Shown here in pieces: positions 1-7,257 of a DNA stretch of 8,030 nt (position 1 is its first letter; the number at the start of each line of letters is the position of its first letter). Under the pieces are notes generated by a model. It saw only the letters and a program-made list of their open reading frames with translations, was not told where the DNA came from and made no database searches. Source of the DNA: Caryophanales bacterium UBA4951 (lineage in GTDB: Bacteria > Bacillota_I > Bacilli_A > RFN20 > CAG-826); the NCBI GenBank assembly GCA_002397465.1, contig DHAP01000043.1, positions 1 to 8,030 of the forward strand, given 5' to 3'. The position numbers and the translations under genes are program-made.

Positions 1-435
1 GATTTCAATATCTGGACCGGGCTCTTCAAAACCACGATCTTCGGGGAGGCCAATTTCTATGACTACCCGGATGCCTCAAGAATCCCTCTATTGATATTCG
101 CCTATCTTCTTTATGCGGTGGCCTTCATCTTGTGCATTTCTTTGATCGTCTATGGAATCATCTATATTGTGAAGGCCATCAGGGGCAAGAAGAAAGGCGT
201 GATGAATTTCAACTTCGCCTCTTTAATTTGCATCGCCTTCTTTGAGATCGTCTCATATATGTACTTCAACTACAAATACCCATTTACCTGCACGATGAAC
301 TCAAGATACGTCGTCTTCTTGTTCATCCCCTTATACGCGGCGATGGCCTCGATGCTAAGAAGAGGCTACGTCTATCTAAAACTGCGATTAAATAGAAACA
401 AAGCGAATAAAGAAGGACTGAAAGAGAATCCGTAG
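1..435 (+). CDS. C-terminal part of a multi-pass membrane protein, probably a GT39/PMT-like glycosyltransferase (5' end outside the window)
   Basis: The frame is open from base 1 to the TAG at 433-435, giving 144 codons without a believable start; an internal TTG at 91 is just a Leu codon within a continuous frame, so the gene is cut by the window edge. Three hydrophobic stretches are visible at about residues 30-57, 65-86 and 101-119 of the visible part, followed by a basic cytoplasmic tail rich in Lys, Arg and Asn. The segments FKTTIFGEANF (9-19) and YPFTCTMNSRYVVF resemble, from memory, the C-terminal region of Bacillota dolichyl-phosphate-mannose-type (GT39-like) integral membrane glycosyltransferases, in which a lipid-linked sugar is transferred outside the membrane. 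No catalytic residues can be checked because those lie N-terminally. It precedes gatC by 60 nt on the same strand, so co-transcription is possible. Membrane protein is sure; the glycosyltransferase assignment is moderate. Confidence 0.6.
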   Translation, partial: DFNIWTGLFKTTIFGEANFYDYPDASRIPLLIFAYLLYAVAFILCISLIVYGIIYIVKAIRGKKKGVMNFNFASLICIAFFEIVSYMYFNYKYPFTCTMNSRYVVFLFIPLYAAMASMLRRGYVYLKLRLNRNKANKEGLKENP

Positions 436-444
436 AAGCCAATG

Positions 445-484
445 TTCCCCTCTACCACTTAAAAGTGGTAACCTTACTAGGGAA
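445..484 (+). other. Intergenic hairpin between the glycosyltransferase-like gene and gatC
   Basis: TACCACTT (453-460) and AAGTGGTA (463-470) form a perfect 8-bp inverted repeat around an AA. An outer pair, TTCCC (445-449) with GGGAA (480-484), could close a longer structure that would cover the only purine-rich, SD-like stretch ahead of gatC (479-482). There is no U-tract, so it is not a standard intrinsic terminator. It might be an RNA processing or stability element, a protein-binding palindrome, or a worn terminator. The repeat is seen directly; its role is unknown. Confidence 0.5.
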
Positions 485-495
485 AAGAACACGTT

Positions 496-792
496 ATGAA
501 AACTATCACCATGGATGTCCTCAAAGATGCGGCCAACCGCCTCCTCTTTGACATGGACGAAAAAGAATACGAGACGCTTTACGAAGAGTTCATGATTCTT
601 GAGAAGCAGATGGAGAAGATCGGCAAGATCGAAGGGCTGGAGCATTATAGCCCGATGACCTTTCCTTTTGATTGCTCCACGAGCTATCTAAGAGAAGACG
701 TCGCCACGAAGCCTTTGCCAAGAGAAGAAGCCCTCAAGAACGCAGGGAACGTCCAAGATGACGAGATCAAACTCCCGAAGGTGGTCTTATGA
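496..792 (+). CDS. gatC: Aspartyl/glutamyl-tRNA amidotransferase subunit C (GatC)
   Basis: 98 residues, the usual size of GatC. It is the small subunit of the cytoplasmic GatCAB amidotransferase, which converts Glu-tRNA(Gln) and/or Asp-tRNA(Asn) to Gln-tRNA(Gln) and Asn-tRNA(Asn); GatC wraps around the GatA-GatB interface and stabilises GatA. The N-terminal helix region (ITMDVLKDAANRLLFDMDEKE, in two parts about 4-14 and 15-24) and the C-terminal signature LREDVATKP...REEALKNAG...LPKVV (about 65-97) match the family pattern 'lReD....reeaL.NAP....f.vP.vv'. The ATG at 496 is chosen because the alignable N-terminus starts there; only a weak, distant SD-like AGGG (479-482) precedes it. An in-frame ATG at 511 would cut into the first helix. 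The TGA stop overlaps the gatA start (ATGA, 789-792), which implies translational coupling. Confidence 0.93.
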   Translation: MKTITMDVLKDAANRLLFDMDEKEYETLYEEFMILEKQMEKIGKIEGLEHYSPMTFPFDCSTSYLREDVATKPLPREEALKNAGNVQDDEIKLPKVVL

Positions 793-2258
793 ATTGCCTA
801 GACCTGAGCTTGAAGGAACTCCATGAGGCCCTAGTCGCAAAGAAAGTCACCCCGTTGGAGTTAGCCAAAGAGGCTTTGAAAAGAGCCCACGAAGACAAAG
901 ACAACGCCTTCGAGAAGATATTGGACAAAGAGGCTATTGAAGAAGCGAGCACGCTCACTGAGCCTGAAGAGAATAACTATCTTTGGGGCATCCCATATCT
1001 AGCGAAGGACAATTTCTCCACCAAGGGGATTGAGACGACCGCCTCTTCGAATATCCTAAACGGCTATGTCCCGGTTTTTGACGCGACCGTCATAGCGAAG
1101 CTCAAAGAAAAGAAAGCCATCATGATCGCCAAGACCACGATGGACGAACTCGCGATGGGCGGGACCGGCACGACCGGCCATTTAGGCAAGACCTATAACC
1201 CATATGATCCGACTCATCAAAGGATGATCGGCGGCTCCAGCTGTGGCTCGGCCGCGGGAGTGGCCTCAGGCATCGCCACCTTCTCTTTAGGAAGCGACAC
1301 CGGCGACTCGGTGAGAAAACCAGCCGCTTATTCGGGCCTTGTTGGCATGAAGCCGACTTGGGGCAGAATCTCGAGATTCGGGCTCTTCCCATTCGCCCCG
1401 TCACTTGACCATGTCGGATATTTCAGCCGCGACGTTTTTGCCTCCGCGGTTTTATTGGATGTTTTATCAGGACGCGACGATAACGATTCGACTTCCTCAG
1501 TTAAACCAGTCGAGAAATACGAGGAGGACCTTCTTAAGCCTATCAAAGGCTATAAAGTCGTCGTCTTCTCCGACATCATTTCCTCGATAAAGGACGAATG
1601 CTTGTTGAAGCATTTCTCCTCTTCTTTACAGGCACTGGAAAGTGAAGGGGTCAGCATCAACTACGTGAACTTCGGGAAAGAGCTTCTCGAATCCTTATAC
1701 GCCACCTACATCGTCATCAGCTGCGCCGAGGCCACGAGCAACGACGCCAACCTCGACGGCATCAAGTTCGGCCCCTATAAAGGCGGCAAGAGCTATCAGG
1801 AAGTCATGTACAACGCCAGAACCGCCGGCTTCAGCGAACTCATCAAGAGAAGATTCGTCATCGGTTCTTATTGCTTGATGAGAGAAAACCAAGAGGAACT
1901 CTTCCTCAGGGCTCAGCGCAACCGGGCCAAGATCGTCGAAAGGGTCAATGAGATATTAAGCGAGAATGATTTCATCCTTCTCCCATCAGCCCCGAGCATC
2001 GCCCCCTTATTCTCCAATAGCAGCGACAAACTCTCCGAGGAATATCTGATCGCCGACAACCATCTCTGTCTTGGTAACTTCGCTGGCTTGCCATCCATCA
2101 GCCTTCCTTTGGCCTTTGAGGATAAGATGCCTTTGAGCGTCAACTTCATGGGCCGGGCCTTTGATGAGAAACGCCTATTTCAGATCGCCTCAGCATTTGA
2201 GAGGCTCAGCGGCTTAGCCAACTTGAGCGTTAATGACGAGAAGGAGGGCAACTTATGA
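789..2258 (+). CDS. gatA: Glutamyl/aspartyl-tRNA amidotransferase subunit A (GatA), amidase-signature glutaminase
   Basis: 489 residues, full length for the family. GatA hydrolyses glutamine and releases ammonia, which passes through a channel to GatB. The amidase-signature Ser-cisSer-Lys triad is present: Lys73 in LAKDNF, Ser150 in GGSSCGSAAG, and Ser174 in GSDTGDSVRKPA, with the 24-residue spacing between the two serines that the family shows. GMKPTWGRISRFGLFPFAPSLD (about 186-207, in outline) and NFAGLPSISLPLAF near the C-terminus are also typical. One oddity is Asp173 just before the nucleophilic Ser174, where most family members have Gly (TGGS). The start at 789 is supported by the ATGA overlap with gatC and an upstream AAGGTGG (778-784). 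Its own TGA overlaps the gatB start. It is a real gatA; glutaminase activity is inferred from the intact triad. Confidence 0.96.
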   Translation: MNCLDLSLKELHEALVAKKVTPLELAKEALKRAHEDKDNAFEKILDKEAIEEASTLTEPEENNYLWGIPYLAKDNFSTKGIETTASSNILNGYVPVFDATVIAKLKEKKAIMIAKTTMDELAMGGTGTTGHLGKTYNPYDPTHQRMIGGSSCGSAAGVASGIATFSLGSDTGDSVRKPAAYSGLVGMKPTWGRISRFGLFPFAPSLDHVGYFSRDVFASAVLLDVLSGRDDNDSTSSVKPVEKYEEDLLKPIKGYKVVVFSDIISSIKDECLLKHFSSSLQALESEGVSINYVNFGKELLESLYATYIVISCAEATSNDANLDGIKFGPYKGGKSYQEVMYNARTAGFSELIKRRFVIGSYCLMRENQEELFLRAQRNRAKIVERVNEILSENDFILLPSAPSIAPLFSNSSDKLSEEYLIADNHLCLGNFAGLPSISLPLAFEDKMPLSVNFMGRAFDEKRLFQIASAFERLSGLANLSVNDEKEGNL

Positions 2259-3682
2259 ACTTCGAAGCAGTCATCGGACTAGAAATCCATGTCGCGATGA
2301 GGACTAAGTCCAAGATGTTTTCCTCTTCGCCTGATGGCTTCTCCCATGAGCCGAATACCGAAGTCACCCCATTTGACATGGCCTTCCCAGGCACGATGCC
2401 GGTGGTCAATAAGCAAGCCGTCATCAATGCCATCCGCGTTGCTAACGCCTTGCACATGGAAATCGACCACACGATCGTCTTTGACAGGAAGAACTATTTC
2501 TATAGTGATTTGCCAAAGGGATTCCAGATCACCCAGCAATTCCATCCGATCGGAAAGAATGGCTATGTGGTCATCTCCACCCCGAGTGGAGAGAAGAAGA
2601 TCAGGATCGAAAGAATCCACATGGAAGAGGATACCTGCAAGCAGCTCCACTTCATGGACTACACCCTTCTAGATTACAACCGGGCTGGCGTGCCTTTGGT
2701 GGAGATCGTCTCTTTGCCAGACATCAGAAACGGCACCGAGGCCATGAAGTACGCGGAGGCCATCAGGAACATCGTCGTCTATAGCGGCACAAGCGATGGC
2801 AAGATGGAAGAGGGCTCCCTTAGATGCGACACCAACGTCTCCATCAGGCCTTATGGGCAAGAGGAATATGGCACCAAGGTCGAGATCAAGAACATCAACT
2901 CCTTCAAGAACATCGAGACCGCGATCGACTACGAGATCGAAAGGCAGTCGAGGCTTCTTCTTTCCGGAGAGAAGGTCATCCAGGAGACCCGGCGCTTTGA
3001 CGAGGCCACCCAGAAGACCGTGATGATGAGGCTTAAGAGCGATGCGGTCGACTACAAATATTTCTGTGAGCCAAACATCACTCCGATAAAGCTAAGCGAC
3101 GAGTTCGTCGATGATGCGATCAAGAGCTGCCCAGAACTTTATGACGCCAAGATGAAGCGTTATTTGTCGGCTGGCTTATCAGTGTCCGACGCCGAGATAA
3201 TCCTCTCGGACATCAAGAGCGCATCTTACTTCGAGAAGGGGCTTCCTCTTGTGAAGAATGGCAAGGACCTTGCCAATTTCCTCATCGTCGAAATCAACGC
3301 CTATCTCAATAAGAACAGCCTCACGATCGAAGAGCTTCCTCTTAAGAGCGAGACCCTTGCCAAGATCGTGATGATGCAAGAGACAGAAGGATTTACCCAC
3401 AAACAATGCGCGGATATCCTTGCAAAAGTCCTTTCTGAGCCAACATTATCGCCAGAAGAAGCCAAGGACGCCCTTCATATCGTCGCCCAGTCTTCCGATA
3501 ACGGCGCCATCATGGCTTTCGTGAATGAGGTCCTTAAGAACAACCCTCAGTCCATCGTCGACTTCAAGGCCGGCAAGGACAGGGCCCTAGGTTTCTTAGT
3601 GGGCCAAGTCATGAAACTCAGCCATGGCAAAGTCAATCCAAGCGAGGTCTCCAAACTCCTTCTTGAGGAGTTGAAGAAATAA
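2255..3682 (+). CDS. gatB: Aspartyl/glutamyl-tRNA amidotransferase subunit B (GatB)
   Basis: 475 residues, normal length. GatB binds the misacylated tRNA, activates its side-chain carboxylate with ATP and amidates it with ammonia from GatA. The catalytic cradle is clear: IGLEIHV with Glu10 and His12, FDRKNYFYSDLPKGFQITQ (about 76-94), HMEED with Glu124/Glu125, and KMEEGSLRCD. The ETRRFDEAT segment and the C-terminal helical YqeY-like tail domain (about 325-475, with FVNEVLKNNPQSIVDFKAGK and LGFLVGQVMK) complete it. The cysteines that bind zinc in some GatBs are absent (MFSSSPDG and VTPFDMAFPG), as in Staphylococcus-type GatB, so this is not damage. The start is set by the ATGA overlap with gatA and a strong SD, AAGGAGG at 2241-2247, 7 nt upstream. 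With GatC and GatA this makes a complete transamidosome core; whether it serves Gln, Asn or both depends on synthetases outside the window. Confidence 0.97.
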   Translation: MNFEAVIGLEIHVAMRTKSKMFSSSPDGFSHEPNTEVTPFDMAFPGTMPVVNKQAVINAIRVANALHMEIDHTIVFDRKNYFYSDLPKGFQITQQFHPIGKNGYVVISTPSGEKKIRIERIHMEEDTCKQLHFMDYTLLDYNRAGVPLVEIVSLPDIRNGTEAMKYAEAIRNIVVYSGTSDGKMEEGSLRCDTNVSIRPYGQEEYGTKVEIKNINSFKNIETAIDYEIERQSRLLLSGEKVIQETRRFDEATQKTVMMRLKSDAVDYKYFCEPNITPIKLSDEFVDDAIKSCPELYDAKMKRYLSAGLSVSDAEIILSDIKSASYFEKGLPLVKNGKDLANFLIVEINAYLNKNSLTIEELPLKSETLAKIVMMQETEGFTHKQCADILAKVLSEPTLSPEEAKDALHIVAQSSDNGAIMAFVNEVLKNNPQSIVDFKAGKDRALGFLVGQVMKLSHGKVNPSEVSKLLLEELKK

Positions 3683-3686
3683 CTTT

Positions 3687-4421
3687 ATGGAAAAGGAATT
3701 GGATCAATTATTAGCGTGGCTTAAAACCGCCTCGACCTACGAGCTCCCTTCTTATAGCGAGCTCCCGCATGTCCCTTTGTACATGGAACAGGTGACGGCT
3801 TACGTGAACTCGATCCTTTCGCCGATCAATCCCGGGAACAAGGATCTCTTGACCTCATTCATGGTCAACAATTACGTGAAGGCTGGCATCATGTCGGCTC
3901 CGGACAAGAAGAAATACTCAGTGGATCAATTAGGATATCTATTAGCCTTATCGACCCTCAAGACGAGCCTCTCGATTTCCGAGATCGCTTTGCTCATCGA
4001 GATGGATAGCGACGTCAGCAGCGACAAATCCGTCCTTTATGGCTTCTTCAGAGTCATGGCCAAAGACATCCTCAAGGACGTCGCTGGCAAAGCCTCATCG
4101 AAAGCCACCGGCATCGCCGAGCATTATCAGAAGATGATCGACGCGAATGACCCGGACAGCGAGAAATACCTCCGTGACTCTTTGGGCCTTATCGCCTTAC
4201 GCATGTCGATACAGGCCGGGGTCTATCAGATAGTGAGCAGGACCATCTTGGATTCCATCGGGCAAAAGATGCATGGAGCGGATGTATACTTAGAGGAGAA
4301 TCAGCCTGGCCACAAAGAGAAACGCCGGGAAGAGAAGATCACCGCCGCCCAGTCGAAGCGTGTCGCCCTCGCCAAAAAGGCTAAATTGCCAGTGAAGGCA
4401 AAAGATAAAAAGGAGAAATAA
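3687..4421 (+). CDS. DUF1836 domain-containing protein, possible DNA-binding regulator
   Basis: 244 residues. The N-terminal half carries the DUF1836 pattern: LPSYSELPHVPLYMEQVTAY (20-39), then LTSFMVNNYVKAGIM (about 55-69), KKKYSVDQLGYLLALSTLK (74-92) and SISEIALLIE (96-105). This family looks like a MerR-type winged helix and is usually treated as a putative transcription factor of unknown target; that function is family knowledge plus inference, not shown here. Residues about 110-205 are mostly helical with no motif I recognise. The last 35 residues are very rich in Lys, Arg and Ala (KRREEK...KAKDKKEK), a likely nucleic-acid-binding or disordered tail. No membrane segments are seen. It starts 4 nt after gatB with only a weak SD (GAAG at 3673-3676), so it probably relies on coupling from gatB. 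It ends 1 nt before galE. The domain call is good; the role is unknown. Confidence 0.8.
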   Translation: MEKELDQLLAWLKTASTYELPSYSELPHVPLYMEQVTAYVNSILSPINPGNKDLLTSFMVNNYVKAGIMSAPDKKKYSVDQLGYLLALSTLKTSLSISEIALLIEMDSDVSSDKSVLYGFFRVMAKDILKDVAGKASSKATGIAEHYQKMIDANDPDSEKYLRDSLGLIALRMSIQAGVYQIVSRTILDSIGQKMHGADVYLEENQPGHKEKRREEKITAAQSKRVALAKKAKLPVKAKDKKEK

Positions 4422-4422
4422 T

Positions 4423-5439
4423 ATGCACAACATCCTAGTCACCGGAGGCTTGGGCTTCATCGGAAGCGAAACGGTCATCGCTCTTATCGAGAATGGCTAC
4501 AACCCCATCATCGTCGACGATTTGTACAACTCCAAGTTAGCGGTTCTCGACCGTATCGAGACCATCACCCACGTGAGGCCGAAGTTCTATAACGTCGACG
4601 TCACGATGTATGAGCCGACCAAAAAGATCTTTGACGAGAACATCATCGATGGCGTCATCCATTTCGCGGGCTTCAAGGCCGTCGGAGAGTCCGTCTATAA
4701 GCCAATCGAGTATTATCAGAACAATATCGGAAGCGCCCTCAACATCCTTTCGATCATGAAAGAAAAAGGCGTCCGTAACTTCATCTTCTCTTCTTCGGCA
4801 ACCGTCTATGGCGTGCCAACCAGAGTCCCTCTTTATGAGTCTGATCCCGTCGGAAGCGCCACAAACCCTTATGGTGAGACCAAAATCATGATCGAGAGAA
4901 TCCTAGAAGACACCGCGAAGGCCAACAAAGACCTCAATGTGGCGCTTCTACGTTACTTCAACCCAATCGGCGGACACCCATCAGGATTATTGGGTGAGGA
5001 CCCGAATGGCTTACCGAACAACCTCATGCCGTATATCACCCAGGTCGCCATCGGAAAGCTTCCGTTCCTTCGTGTCTTTGGCGATGACTACAAGACCCAT
5101 GACGGAACGGGCGTACGTGACTACATCCACGTCGTCGACCTTGCCGAAGGCCATGTGGCCGCGCTTAAGAAACTTGATTCAAACCCAGGCCTCGTCATCT
5201 ATAACCTCGGCACTGGCAAAGGCAGCTCGGTCCTTGATCTTGTGAACGCCTTCAAAGAGGCAACCGGAATTGAGATTCCTTACAAGATTCTTCCACGCCG
5301 TCCAGGTGACGTCGATGAGAACTACGCCAACTGCGACAAAGCCAACAAGGAATTAGGCTGGAAGGCGAGACTCAACATCGTTGACGCCTGCCGCGATGCC
5401 TACAACTTCCAAAAGAAGAACCCCGAAGGAATCAAATAG
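4423..5439 (+). CDS. galE: UDP-glucose 4-epimerase (GalE)
   Basis: 338 residues, the usual length. GalE interconverts UDP-glucose and UDP-galactose with tightly bound NAD in the cytoplasm (Leloir pathway and precursor supply for surface glycans). The Rossmann NAD motif TGGLGFIGS is at 7-15, with Asp32/Asp33 at the end of beta-2 for adenosine ribose binding. The SDR catalytic set is present: SSSATVYG (Ser125), then Tyr150 and Lys154 in NPYGETK. RYFNPIGGHPSGLLGEDP, FGDDYKTHDGTGVRDYIHV and RRPGDVDENYAN are GalE hallmarks. The position matching E. coli Tyr299, which restricts the enzyme to UDP-Glc/Gal, appears to be Asn300, so UDP-GlcNAc/GalNAc epimerisation is conceivable. It has a good SD (AAGGAG, 4410-4415) that overlaps the end of the preceding gene. 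It is the last gene of the operon, followed by a strong terminator. Confidence 0.94.
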   Translation: MHNILVTGGLGFIGSETVIALIENGYNPIIVDDLYNSKLAVLDRIETITHVRPKFYNVDVTMYEPTKKIFDENIIDGVIHFAGFKAVGESVYKPIEYYQNNIGSALNILSIMKEKGVRNFIFSSSATVYGVPTRVPLYESDPVGSATNPYGETKIMIERILEDTAKANKDLNVALLRYFNPIGGHPSGLLGEDPNGLPNNLMPYITQVAIGKLPFLRVFGDDYKTHDGTGVRDYIHVVDLAEGHVAALKKLDSNPGLVIYNLGTGKGSSVLDLVNAFKEATGIEIPYKILPRRPGDVDENYANCDKANKELGWKARLNIVDACRDAYNFQKKNPEGIK

Positions 5440-5456
5440 GCCTTTCGCCAATTAGA

Positions 5457-5499
5457 AGGGAAAACCACTCATGTTCACAGGCCATGAGTGGTTTTCTCT
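5457..5499 (+). terminator. Intrinsic terminator of the gatCAB-DUF1836-galE operon
   Basis: AAAACCACTCATG (5461-5473) pairs perfectly with CATGAGTGGTTTT (5483-5495) across a 9-nt loop. The stem extends to 5457 and 5499 through three Watson-Crick pairs and one G-U. The 3' arm ends in TTTTCTCT. It lies 18 nt after the galE stop. The opposite strand also shows a T-rich run after the stem, so some bidirectional activity is possible. Confidence 0.88.
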
Positions 5500-5617
5500 A
5501 TATATAAGTTGATATACGCGCGCATTACATTTTCCATATTTGTTAAGTATGGTGGACTAATTGTTTAAATGGCCCGTCATTTGGGATATATTTGTTTCTA
5601 AAGAGAAGGACATAGTT

Positions 5618-7018
5618 ATGCTCAGTGATGAGGAGAAGGCTCTGCGCCGAGAAGCCAGGGACAAGAAGGAACTTGCTCGTTTAGAGAAGGAAAAACTTCG
5701 TCCTAAGAGAAAGACGTACTTTTGGTATTTGATCGTCGCCCTCTGCTTGATCTACATCGTCGATGAGGTAGCGACCTCGCTTCCTAACGCGATGGTCGTC
5801 GAGATCAACCAGGAGTTCTTCGTCCAAGGACTTGGCTTAAGCGTCAGCGATGGCAGGTCCAAACTCTCACTCATGGAGATGCTCGCGAACATCTGCTTGG
5901 TGATAGGCTTCTTCTATAAGACCCTCGCGGATAGGTTTGGCCGAAAGCCATTCCTGATAGCTAATACTCTAGGCATGGTCGGTTCGTTACTATTGATGTT
6001 CTGGAGCCAAGGCTTATGGATGTACATATTAGGCTTCTTCTTACTACGATTCTTCGTCACTCCTGATGAACAGATAGTCTACATATTCGAGACGGCGCCG
6101 GAGAAAAGCCGCGGTTCTATCTATTCGGCAGTCAAAGGCATCGCTGAGTTAGGTTTATTGCTTATCCCATTAGGCAGAAAGGTCTTGATGAAAGACGTCG
6201 CCACCGAATGGAGGATGGTCTTCCTCATTCCGGCTGCCTTAGGATTGATCGTGTCTTTGGCCGTTTGCTTCTTGGCTCGTGAAACTGACCCATTCCTTGA
6301 TTCAAGGATTGCTTATCTTAAATTGAGCCCTGAAGAAAGAGAAAAGATCGCCAAAGACAAGAAGGATGCCTCTAAGAAACAGGGCGGCTTCTTCAGTGCG
6401 GTCAAATACGCGATGAAAGGCAAACAGCTACGATGGATCTTCATCTGCACGCTACTATTCACCCTCGCTAGATGTGTAACTGGCTATTATGCGAACATCC
6501 TTGATGCCGCTTCATATTCGACCGATCAGATTTCGAATGCTGAGCTGATATTCCCGGTTACCTGTGCCGTTGTCGTCTTCGCCTATGGCTTCTTATCCGA
6601 TAAGGTCGGTAGAAAGATTACTTCTATAGCGTTGCTATCTCTTACCATCGTCGGACTTACCTTGCTCTATGTCGGTTCCATCAACGGTTGGAACGAATGG
6701 GTGCTCGGCGCCTTCATCGGAATCTACCTTGGCGCGGCTTGGAGCAATGGCGATACCTTGATATTGATGACTGGCGAAAGCGCGCCGACTAACTTGCGTG
6801 CTTCCATTATGTCCGCTCAGACGATGTTCTATGGCTTAGGCATGGTCGTCAGCATGGGCATCGGCACTTTAGCGGTCAAATATCTGCCATACGCTTACAT
6901 CGGACTCTTCTGTGTCATCCTGACGATACCTTGCTACTTATCCAGCATCATCTTCCTCATGACCAAGGTCAAAGAGACCAAGGGCGCATCGATCGATAAC
7001 GTTGTTAGACAAGACTAG
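5618..7018 (+). CDS. Major facilitator superfamily transporter, substrate unknown
   Basis: 466 residues from the ATG at 5618, with SD AGAAGGA (5604-5610) 7 nt upstream. The frame is open further back to a TTG at 5561, which would add 19 residues; that start is less likely. A charged, Lys/Glu/Arg-rich cytoplasmic N-terminus (1-32) precedes about 12 hydrophobic segments, roughly 35-58, 85-102, 111-129, 133-150, 168-187, 199-220, a charged central loop 221-268, then 271-291, 308-326, 333-352, 359-377, 396-419 and 426-448. The MFS motif A occurs in both halves: ADRFGRKP (104-111) and LSDKVGRK (326-333), with conserved-looking acid-arginine pairs as in sugar and metabolite porters. No residue set lets me name a substrate. 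It stands alone between two terminators. I see only poor promoter-like matches in 5500-5617 (for example TTGTTA at 5540-5545), and no operator. Confidence 0.9.
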   Translation: MLSDEEKALRREARDKKELARLEKEKLRPKRKTYFWYLIVALCLIYIVDEVATSLPNAMVVEINQEFFVQGLGLSVSDGRSKLSLMEMLANICLVIGFFYKTLADRFGRKPFLIANTLGMVGSLLLMFWSQGLWMYILGFFLLRFFVTPDEQIVYIFETAPEKSRGSIYSAVKGIAELGLLLIPLGRKVLMKDVATEWRMVFLIPAALGLIVSLAVCFLARETDPFLDSRIAYLKLSPEEREKIAKDKKDASKKQGGFFSAVKYAMKGKQLRWIFICTLLFTLARCVTGYYANILDAASYSTDQISNAELIFPVTCAVVVFAYGFLSDKVGRKITSIALLSLTIVGLTLLYVGSINGWNEWVLGAFIGIYLGAAWSNGDTLILMTGESAPTNLRASIMSAQTMFYGLGMVVSMGIGTLAVKYLPYAYIGLFCVILTIPCYLSSIIFLMTKVKETKGASIDNVVRQD

Positions 7019-7026
7019 TTTCCTTT

Positions 7027-7057
7027 AAGCCTACTAGGTTTGACTTAGTAGGCTTTT
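7027..7057 (+). terminator. Intrinsic terminator of the MFS gene
   Basis: AAGCCTACTA (7027-7036) and TAGTAGGCTT (7046-7055) form a perfect 10-bp stem with a 9-nt loop, followed by a short T run (to 7057). It begins 8 nt after the transporter stop codon. Confidence 0.85.
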
Positions 7058-7110
7058 CCTATGCCTTTTTCTTCGTGTGCCTCAGAAGGTGTTGTTATGG
7101 CGTCGAAACA

Positions 7111-7143
7111 AAGAAAAAGGCCTATTAAGGCTGGTAATAGGCC
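7111..7143 (-). terminator. Intrinsic terminator on the minus strand, for the antitoxin transcript
   Basis: GGCCTATTA (7119-7127) and TAATAGGCC (7135-7143) make a perfect 9-bp stem with a 7-nt loop. Read on the minus strand it is followed by TTTTTCTT (7118-7111), a good U-tract. It lies 114 nt downstream of the antitoxin stop and faces the plus-strand terminator of the transporter, so the two converging transcripts are insulated. The GCCTTTTTCTT at 7063-7073 is also an 11-bp inverted match to 7111-7121. Confidence 0.8.
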
Positions 7144-7257
7144 GAAATAATAATCGTAGATAAACCGTTAAATCAATAGAGACAGTCGGCCTAAACGGCT
7201 GTATTAAGGCCATAGATTAGTAAGCAAAGGGCCATCTTTAAATAGACGGCAAGCCAA

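Noticed and set aside
436..495. T-box or other riboswitch ahead of gatCAB
   Set aside because: The gap is only 60 nt and lacks the T-box sequence and a terminator U-tract.
2318..2389. Loss of the GatB zinc-binding cysteines
   Set aside because: Staphylococcus-type GatB proteins also lack them (FSPS and NVIDLAYPG in the same places as I recall), so this is a normal subfamily trait and not degeneration.
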